9,157 nucleotides of DNA from DATIVK01 sp035465955 (GTDB taxonomy: Bacteria; Myxococcota; Myxococcia; Myxococcales; Anaeromyxobacteraceae). The notes under the pieces were generated by a model. The model saw only the letters and a list, made by a program, of their open reading frames with translations. It searched no databases and had not been told where the DNA came from. The stretch covers positions 1-9,157 of the forward strand of contig DATIVK010000056.1 in the NCBI GenBank assembly GCA_035465955.1, written 5' to 3'. Of the stretch, positions 4,472 through 9,157 are shown one piece after another (positions within the stretch are counted from its first letter, which is position 1; each line of letters opens with the position of its first letter). The translations under genes were made by a program, and so were the position numbers.

Positions 4472-5671
4472 GTGCCCGCCCAATCCTCCGCACCCCCCCG
4501 TCGCGTCACCCCCGAGCGCATCACCGCGCTTGCGCAGCGGTACGCGGCCCTCGAGGGGCTGAGCGGCTGGCGGTTCTCGGTCGCGATCGTTCCCGGGCTC
4601 AAGACGCCCGACGGGAAGGACGCGTGGGCGACCATCGTCCCGGACCCCGAGACAAAGACGGCGGCGATCAAGGTGCGCGACATCGACGCGACGCCGATCC
4701 CCGGCTTCGACGGCGACCCGATGCTCGAGATCCGGGTGACCTTCGCACACGAGCTCTTCCACTGCGTCGTGGCGGACGCGCTCGCGGCGACCGGCGGCGA
4801 GTTCACGATCCCCGCCGAGGAGACGATCGTGGAGGCCGCGGCGCGCGCGATCGTGCGGAGCGAGGGGACGACGGACGCCCGGGTGATGGCGCGCGCGGTG
4901 CGCGCTCTCCCGTCGGCGTTGCGGGCGAGGATTTCGGCGAGCGCCGGCCAACGGGCGCGAGGAGCAGGCATGGACCCGATCGATCTCATCCTCGCCGCCG
5001 TCGAGGCTGCGGCGCAGGCCGACGACCCGAAGGAGGCTCTCGCGGCGCTCCTCGGCAAGGTGCGCGCGATCAAGGACGGCACGGCGTCGCCCGCCGAGCC
5101 CGATGGCGACGAGGCGCCCGCCGCGAAGGTGGAGGCCGCCCCGGCGCCCGGCGGGACGGACGGAGGCGGGTATCCGCCGCCCGCGGAAGACGCGAGGCGC
5201 GGGAAGGGGACGGACATGAACGACGAGATGGCCCGCGCTCGGCGCGAGACGCTGGCGCTGCGGGACGAGATGAAGGCCATGGTGGAGGCGGGGCGCCCGG
5301 CGGCGAAGGAGGGCCTGTGCGTCGGCCTCCGCGCCCGCCTCGGCTCCGCGTTCACCCCTGCGGCCGAGGCCGAGATCATGGCCGCGCCCGACTTCACCAC
5401 GGCGCAGAAGTTCGCCGCCTTCGCCGAGAAGCTCCTCGGCGGCAAGGGCGGCGGGCCCGAGCGAGCCCGCTCGGGCGTCGAGCACGAGGCGAACCCGGGC
5501 CAGGGCTCCGGGCCCAAGCTCATGTCCCGCGAGGCGCTCGAGGCCGAGGGGCACAGCGCGAGCTGGATCAGCGGGTACGTCGTGACGGCGAAGCTCGGGC
5601 CGCAGGCGGCACAGGCGTACCTCGAACAGGGCCGCGCCTCGCTCCGCGCCCGGAAGGGGGTGGCGTCGTGA
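4472..5671 (+). CDS. HExxH putative metallopeptidase fused to scaffold-like domain
   Basis: This 399-residue protein sits where Mu-like and lambda-like phages encode the prohead protease and scaffold. Residues 13-160 look like a small zincin-type domain: HELFH at 93-97 (FAHELFHCVV) supplies two histidines and the catalytic Glu. Downstream glutamates in EETIVE (116-121) could give the third zinc ligand, as in gluzincins. Residues 201-248 are a Pro/Ala/Asp/Gly linker. Residues 249-325 (MARARRETLALRDEMKAM onwards) are charged and helical, like a scaffold or the C-terminal part of Mu gpI. Residues 348-399 form a second helical patch. It starts at GTG 4472 with a poor ribosome-binding site and ends in a GTGA overlap with the next gene. 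Role inferred: capsid assembly and maturation. No Ser-His-Asp protease motif is seen. The HExxH is clear, but its activity and target are unproven. Confidence 0.7.
   Translation: MPAQSSAPPRRVTPERITALAQRYAALEGLSGWRFSVAIVPGLKTPDGKDAWATIVPDPETKTAAIKVRDIDATPIPGFDGDPMLEIRVTFAHELFHCVVADALAATGGEFTIPAEETIVEAAARAIVRSEGTTDARVMARAVRALPSALRARISASAGQRARGAGMDPIDLILAAVEAAAQADDPKEALAALLGKVRAIKDGTASPAEPDGDEAPAAKVEAAPAPGGTDGGGYPPPAEDARRGKGTDMNDEMARARRETLALRDEMKAMVEAGRPAAKEGLCVGLRARLGSAFTPAAEAEIMAAPDFTTAQKFAAFAEKLLGGKGGGPERARSGVEHEANPGQGSGPKLMSREALEAEGHSASWISGYVVTAKLGPQAAQAYLEQGRASLRARKGVAS
4959..4972 (+). promoter_or_regulatory. Internal ribosome-binding site and ATG, first nested start
   Basis: GAGGAG at 4959-4964 lies five bases before an in-frame ATG at 4970 (residue 167 of the protease/scaffold gene). 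The match and spacing are much better than at the gene's own GTG start. The ATG falls exactly between the HExxH domain and the scaffold-like half. Confidence 0.5.
4970..5671 (+). CDS. Nested in-frame scaffold-like product (candidate)
   Basis: Translation from the ATG at 4970 would give a 233-residue protein (MDPIDLILAAVEAAAQADD...) lacking the HExxH domain and keeping the linker and helical scaffold-like region. Known precedents are lambda Nu3 inside gene C and Mu Z inside gene I, where an internal start makes scaffold in excess over the protease-scaffold fusion. Support here is the strong GAGGAG five bases upstream and the position at a domain boundary. Whether it is actually translated cannot be seen from the sequence. 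Confidence 0.45.
   Translation: MDPIDLILAAVEAAAQADDPKEALAALLGKVRAIKDGTASPAEPDGDEAPAAKVEAAPAPGGTDGGGYPPPAEDARRGKGTDMNDEMARARRETLALRDEMKAMVEAGRPAAKEGLCVGLRARLGSAFTPAAEAEIMAAPDFTTAQKFAAFAEKLLGGKGGGPERARSGVEHEANPGQGSGPKLMSREALEAEGHSASWISGYVVTAKLGPQAAQAYLEQGRASLRARKGVAS
5201..5218 (+). promoter_or_regulatory. Internal ribosome-binding site and ATG, second nested start
   Basis: GGGAAGGGGA at 5201-5210 lies five bases before an in-frame ATG at 5216 (residue 249). From there a 151-residue product would begin MNDEMARARRETLALRDEM, exactly at the start of the charged helical segment and after the flexible linker. This makes it an alternative, or additional, nested scaffold start to 4970. Confidence 0.42.
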
Positions 5672-6864
5672 GCGTCCCGAGCAACCAGGGGATGGGGCGC
5701 ACGCGCAAGCAGTACGTCGGCAAGGGCTCGACGTCGCTCCAGGCGCGGACGGGCGTCACCTTCCAGCCCGGCTCTCTCGTTGTGCGGCGGCACGGTTCGC
5801 TCCTCGCGGAGACCCCGCTCGCGGCGAGCCCGCGGAACGATCTGATCCTGATCGGGACGTTCGTCGGCACCTCGACCTACACCTCGAGCAGCGTCGCCGA
5901 TGCGAACGGCGGCGCCCTCGATCCGGTCGACCTCGTGACCAAGCAGATGGTCCAGATCCAGCCGCTCAGCGCGAGCGGGACGATCGACTTCGCCACCGGC
6001 ACCGGCGCGAACAAGATCACGAGCGCGAACATCGACGACCCGGTGTACATCTACGACGACGACACGTTCTGGCTCACCGACAACGGCGGCCAGCTCTCGT
6101 GGGGCGGCTACGTGGTCGACGTGGACGCCAATACCGGCCGCGTCGTCATCAAGCACAGCGAGCAGTACCGGCAGTTCTACGAGCTATACAGCGCCAACCA
6201 GGGCACGTATGGCCTGACCGCCGACGACACGGCGCAGTACGTCGCGACGAACATCCCCGCCGGCACCTTCTCCGGCGGCGTCTTCACCGCGACCGCGACC
6301 GGGGCCTTCCCGACGCAGGACGGGGTGACCGTGGCGCTCGGCGACAAGATGGTGATCCCCCCCGGCACGATCACCACCCAGGCCGTCACCGCGGCGCAGT
6401 CGGGCGTCTACGAGTGCACTGCGCTCGGCGCCACGGGCGTCAAGGCGGTCTGGACGCGCACGGCGAAGTGGGCGCACGGGGCGACCATCGTCCCCGGGAC
6501 CCGGATCCGCGTGCAGCTCGGTGCGATCTTCGCCGGCACCACGTGGCGCGCCGACCCGGCCAACCTGACCAGCGTCGTGGACACCGACGATCCGCTGCTC
6601 TTCCCGGAGCGCGTCGTCGTCGCCGGGACCTGCGCCCTCGGCACGTTCACGATCTCGACGATCCCACTCCGCGCCGCCGGCAAGTTCGCGGTGCTGCCCG
6701 ACTTCACCGGCGGCTCCCCCGCCGCGACCACGACGAGCCTCCAGGCGTCGACGCAGACCCCCGGCGGCATCGGCACCGCGTCGATCGTGATCCAGGAGCA
6801 GGACCACCTCGGCCACCTCGTCAACACCGGCACCGCGACCGCCAACGTCCTGATCACGCAGTGA
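5668..6864 (+). CDS. Putative capsid decoration / head-fibre protein
   Basis: This 398-residue protein lies between protease/scaffold and major capsid, where decoration or cement proteins are usual. Residues 45-163 resemble the small phage decoration-type fold: a segment ITSANIDDPVYIYDDDTFWL (117-136), then GGYVVDVDANTGRVVIKH, which matches a recurring pattern in phage head proteins. Residues 218-295 resemble a module common in tail fibres: DGV..A.GDK.V...., then GVYEC......W.R....., G..I.PG..I.V.LG....GT.W. Residues 315-398 are Thr/Ser/Gly-rich and predicted beta, probably an outward-facing end domain. The GTG at 5668 overlaps the upstream TGA as GTGA. The frame remains open upstream to 4453, but that extension is Arg/Gly-rich shadow sequence of the protease gene and was rejected. 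Function is inferred from position and motif resemblance. Confidence 0.65.
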   Translation: MSVPSNQGMGRTRKQYVGKGSTSLQARTGVTFQPGSLVVRRHGSLLAETPLAASPRNDLILIGTFVGTSTYTSSSVADANGGALDPVDLVTKQMVQIQPLSASGTIDFATGTGANKITSANIDDPVYIYDDDTFWLTDNGGQLSWGGYVVDVDANTGRVVIKHSEQYRQFYELYSANQGTYGLTADDTAQYVATNIPAGTFSGGVFTATATGAFPTQDGVTVALGDKMVIPPGTITTQAVTAAQSGVYECTALGATGVKAVWTRTAKWAHGATIVPGTRIRVQLGAIFAGTTWRADPANLTSVVDTDDPLLFPERVVVAGTCALGTFTISTIPLRAAGKFAVLPDFTGGSPAATTTSLQASTQTPGGIGTASIVIQEQDHLGHLVNTGTATANVLITQ

Positions 6865-6878
6865 AGGGCTGACCGACC

Positions 6879-8276
6879 ATGACCAGCGCACTACAGCCGA
6901 TGTACGACTTCCGCTCGCAGTTCAATGGGACCGCTGGCGGCACGTTCGCGATCACGCGGTGGATCAGCGAGTGGGGGACCAATCCCTACTTCAAGCCGAT
7001 CGATCCCTGGTACGCCAAGCACACGCTCCCGTTCAGCAACGCGAAGCTCCAGAACGTGGCGTCCGTGCCGATGCACAAGCCCGGCGTCGATGGGTGGGCC
7101 GGCAAGTTCGTGTTCGATCAGCCGTCGGGCCTGTTCGTCAAGTGCAACCGCGCCCTGTTCACGAAGGGCACGAAGGGCAACCTTTTCGACATGGCCAACT
7201 TCGACGTGTCGGGCTTCGACAAGTCGCCGGCCATGATGTCGATCGAGCTCGGCAACGTCGCGCCGCTTAACTTCGTGGCGATGCTCAACGGCGCCATGAC
7301 CGGGACCGCCGTCGACGAGAACGGGAACAAGCCGCCCAACTACCAGCTCATCGTCCTCGGCGATCAGATCTACGGCGGCTCGCTCGCGGTCCTCCCCGCC
7401 TCCTCGCTCACTGCGTGGGCGACCGGCACCGCCTACAGCAAGGGCCAGAAGGTCACGAGCAACGGGTACGTGTGGATGGCCGGCTCGTCGGCGACCTCGG
7501 GCGCGAGCGCGCCCACGGGCACCACGATCGGCGGCACGTCGAGCGACGGCACGATCACGTGGACGAACCTATGCACCACCGCGGCGCAGGCGGCGAAGCC
7601 CGTCAACCCCTCGCAGCCCGACTTCATGAGCGGCACGACGTGGACCAACGCCCGCGAGAACTTCGACATCACCGCGGACAACGTGGTGACGGCGATCGTC
7701 GACCTCCAGAAGCGCCGCGCGATGAACGGGATCCAGCTCGGGCTGGCGACCAAGGGCAAGGTGACCGTGCTCGTGCCCTACGACACGTACGAGCGGACCC
7801 GGCAGCTCGTCGAGGTCTTCCGGCAGATCCCCGGGACCGGCGTCACCGGGCAGACCCCGGCGCAGGTCGCGATCAACGGCGGCGGCTCGCAGGTCATCTA
7901 CTCGGTGCAGGACAACCCCGCCTTCGGGCGCGCGGACATCGTGGCCGTGCCCGGGCTGCTCTCGACCCGCTGGATCGTGCTTGCGGATCCGCCCCCCGAC
8001 ATGCCGCCGACGACGCGGACCCTGTTCGCGCACGCGATGGGCGGGAACGTCGGCGAGTGGCAGATCCAGGACGACCCCACGGCGATGGGCGGCGACACCG
8101 TGCCGCACATCTCCGTCTTCCAGTTTCCCGCCGGCGCGCAGTCGCCGATGTTCACCGGCGCCATGGAGGGCACGCGCGCGGGCGACATCGGCGTCGCCAT
8201 GCTGCTCGCCGAGGGCTACGCCTCCGGCACCGGCATCCTCGGTACGTTCTGTGACACGGGGTACATGACGTCGTGA
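6879..8276 (+). CDS. Major capsid protein with inserted surface module
   Basis: This 465-residue protein would form the icosahedral shell, probably with the HK97 fold shared by tailed phages. Position after scaffold and decoration genes, ATG start, AAGGG ribosome-binding site at 6864-6868 and size all fit. Residues 1-170 and 255-465 look like the shell core. The segment at 262-316 (ITADNVVTAIVDLQKRRAMN, then a KVTVLVPYDTYE strand and helix) matches the usual spine-helix and P-domain layout and is reminiscent of Mu gpT. Residues 178-232 form a separable module, AWATGTAYSKGQKV....GYVW.A....., then APTGTTIGGTSSDGTITW, of the Trp/Tyr/Gly carbohydrate-binding-like type seen in phage tail proteins. 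The N-terminus shows no long delta-domain, consistent with a separate scaffold. The family call is moderately sure; the exact subfamily is not. Confidence 0.8.
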   Translation: MTSALQPMYDFRSQFNGTAGGTFAITRWISEWGTNPYFKPIDPWYAKHTLPFSNAKLQNVASVPMHKPGVDGWAGKFVFDQPSGLFVKCNRALFTKGTKGNLFDMANFDVSGFDKSPAMMSIELGNVAPLNFVAMLNGAMTGTAVDENGNKPPNYQLIVLGDQIYGGSLAVLPASSLTAWATGTAYSKGQKVTSNGYVWMAGSSATSGASAPTGTTIGGTSSDGTITWTNLCTTAAQAAKPVNPSQPDFMSGTTWTNARENFDITADNVVTAIVDLQKRRAMNGIQLGLATKGKVTVLVPYDTYERTRQLVEVFRQIPGTGVTGQTPAQVAINGGGSQVIYSVQDNPAFGRADIVAVPGLLSTRWIVLADPPPDMPPTTRTLFAHAMGGNVGEWQIQDDPTAMGGDTVPHISVFQFPAGAQSPMFTGAMEGTRAGDIGVAMLLAEGYASGTGILGTFCDTGYMTS

Positions 8277-8461
8277 GCGACGCGGCCCTCCTCCAGCTCG
8301 CCGCTGCGGCCCTCGCCGGGCTCACGTCGCGGCCCAATCACCCGCCGCGCTCGCCCGAGGACATCGGGGCCGAGGCGGCGGCGCTCGCCCGCTCCACCCT
8401 CGCCGCGCTCGAGGACATCGCCACCGCGCCCGAGGCGCCCAAGCCCAAGGCGAAGCGGTAG
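8273..8461 (+). CDS. Small Ala-rich head protein, unknown
   Basis: This 62-residue protein is not recognised. It starts at a GTG that overlaps the capsid stop as GTGA, and the next gene's ATG lies three bases after its TAG, so it sits firmly inside the head operon. It is Ala/Leu-rich and probably two helices (residues 3-17 and 30-50) joined by a Pro-rich turn (PNHPPRSPEDIG), ending in a basic tail APKPKAKR. Small proteins at this spot in other phages include accessory head proteins and gpFI-like packaging helpers. Nothing in the sequence picks one. Confidence 0.65.
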   Translation: MSDAALLQLAAAALAGLTSRPNHPPRSPEDIGAEAAALARSTLAALEDIATAPEAPKPKAKR

Positions 8462-8464
8462 CAC

Positions 8465-8917
8465 ATGGCCCTCGTCCCCTTTCCGCCGACGTCCACCGGG
8501 TTTCTCGCGCAGTGCGCGAAGCCCGAGGCGTTCATCGGCAACGCGCAGACGCCGGGGATCGCCACCTCGACGATCGATCAGGTGCTGCGCCAGGAAGCGG
8601 ACAGGGCCGTCGCCGTCGCCGTGCAGGACACATACACGCCGCCGATCGTGCAGATGGACGAGGGCTTCGTGGGCGCCGTGTATGCCACGACGGCCCGGCT
8701 CCTGATGTCGTTCCGCGGCTACAACCGGCAGGCGGGGGCCGACGAGGAGATCGCCGAGGCGGGCAAGCGCGCGGACGACTACTTTGCGCTCTGTCAGCAG
8801 AAGAAGGCGCGCCCGCTCCTCGTCGACTCCGCCCAGCTCGTCCCGCGCGACTCCGTGCGGATCTCGTCGCAGAAGACGTCGGACGCGTGGGCGCGCCGCC
8901 CGGGGAGTCAGCCGTGA
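8465..8917 (+). CDS. Head-tail connector, gp36/DUF1320-like
   Basis: This 150-residue protein is the likely adaptor that docks under the portal and links the head to the tail. Seen in the sequence: after a 35-residue leader, residues 36-60 form a helix with the dyad-like pattern STIDQVLRQEADRAVAVAV. Residues 66-110 (EGFVGAVYATTARLLMSFRG, then YNRQAGADEEIAEAGKRADDYF) give the helical bundle typical of Mu gp36-type and gp6-type connectors, with the YN.QAGAD..I segment seen in that group. The C-terminal 25 residues (VRISSQKTSDAWARRPGSQP) are a flexible arm, as in connectors that insert between portal subunits. ATG start; no strong ribosome-binding site; three bases after the previous stop; its own stop overlaps the next GTG as GTGA. 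Confidence 0.7.
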   Translation: MALVPFPPTSTGFLAQCAKPEAFIGNAQTPGIATSTIDQVLRQEADRAVAVAVQDTYTPPIVQMDEGFVGAVYATTARLLMSFRGYNRQAGADEEIAEAGKRADDYFALCQQKKARPLLVDSAQLVPRDSVRISSQKTSDAWARRPGSQP

Positions 8918-9157
8918 CCGTGGCGCGCGTTCACGGCCAGGGCCCCGCCCGCTCCACGACCGCCGGCATGATGGCCGCCATCGTCGCCGGCTACGGCGTC
9001 CTCGGCGACCCGACGGCGATCCTCGTCGGCGAGCGCTACCTCCGCGAGGAGGGCGCCCCGCCGCGCATCGTGCTCGTGCGCGGCCAGGGCGAGGCCGGCG
9101 GCACGTTCCGCGTCGGCGACGGCAACGTCGCGACCTACGAGCAGCAGCTCCGCGCCT
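8914..9157 (+). CDS. Neck or tail-terminator-like protein, N-terminal part (runs off the right edge)
   Basis: The frame opens at a GTG in a GTGA overlap with the connector stop and stays open to the window end: 81 codons plus one base. It reads TVARVHGQGPARSTTAGM at the N-terminus, then AAIVAGYGVLGDPTAILVGE, RYLREEGAPPRIVLVRGQGE and onward. The pattern 'V(G)ER.L...GAPPRIV.V' recurs in phage neck and tail-terminator-type proteins that follow the connector and close the tail tube. Codon bias matches the upstream genes. The C-terminus is missing, so length and family cannot be tested. A minor tail or head-completion protein is the main alternative. Confidence 0.6.
   Translation, partial: MTVARVHGQGPARSTTAGMMAAIVAGYGVLGDPTAILVGERYLREEGAPPRIVLVRGQGEAGGTFRVGDGNVATYEQQLRA

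Noticed and set aside
4453..5667. Upstream extension of the decoration protein frame from a TTG at 4453
   Set aside because: The extension is Arg/Gly-rich shadow of the HExxH/scaffold gene in another frame. The GTG at 5668 gives a sensible N-terminus and a GTGA overlap like three other junctions.
2032..6156. A 1374-codon open frame on the - strand
   Set aside because: It runs antisense across the C-terminal part of the terminase, the portal, the protease/scaffold and part of the decoration gene. Its translation is Arg/Ala/Gly/Pro-rich low complexity without domains. Long antisense frames are expected when the + genes use G/C at nearly every third position.
7409..7580. The capsid insertion as a separate or broken gene
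   Set aside because: The reading frame is continuous through both sides, with capsid-like sequence resuming after the module; it is a domain insertion within one gene.
1..9157. CRISPR arrays, tRNA genes, insertion sequences, defence or toxin genes
   Set aside because: No regularly spaced repeats, cloverleaf-like segments, transposase motifs or defence-type domains were seen. The only repeats are the two intergenic copies and short palindromes.

Overview
The window is one compact head-assembly and DNA-packaging module of a tailed phage or prophage. The DNA is very GC-rich (clearly above two thirds G+C by eye), with almost exclusively G/C third codon positions and many GTG starts. That suggests a phage of a high-GC host such as a myxobacterium, another proteobacterium or an actinobacterium; the sequence alone does not settle which. 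All supported genes lie on the + strand and are tightly packed. No tRNA, rRNA, insertion sequence, CRISPR array, integrase, lysis gene or defence gene is visible.

Layout, left to right. An edge region (1-59) carries overlapping palindromes just before the first gene. Next come a small-terminase-like helix-turn-helix protein (60-656), a small basic unknown protein (663-923), the large terminase ATPase/nuclease (920-2425) and a portal protein with two possible zinc-binding Cys clusters (2467-4341). A 130-base intergenic region follows (4342-4471), dense with inverted repeats and carrying a diverged copy of the 40-base element that also precedes the portal gene. After it come a HExxH (zincin-type) protein fused to a scaffold-like C-terminal half with two internal ribosome-binding sites (4472-5671), a putative capsid decoration/head-fibre protein (5668-6864), the major capsid protein with an inserted surface-binding-type module (6879-8276), a small Ala-rich protein (8273-8461), a gp36-like head-tail connector (8465-8917), and the start of a neck or tail-terminator-like protein that runs off the right edge (8914-9157).

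The order terminase, portal, protease/scaffold, decoration, capsid, connector, neck resembles Mu-like and related head modules. The terminase pair would recognise and pump DNA through the portal. The protease/scaffold polypeptide would build and mature the procapsid. The capsid and decoration proteins form the shell, and the last three genes would close the head-tail interface. Four junctions share the same four-base GTGA stop/start overlap, which points to translational coupling.

The unusual points are the HExxH motif where a serine-type prohead protease is expected, with nested in-frame starts that could make scaffold alone; a carbohydrate-binding-like module inside the capsid protein and a fibre-like module on the decoration protein; Cys clusters in three packaging proteins; and the repeated intergenic element.
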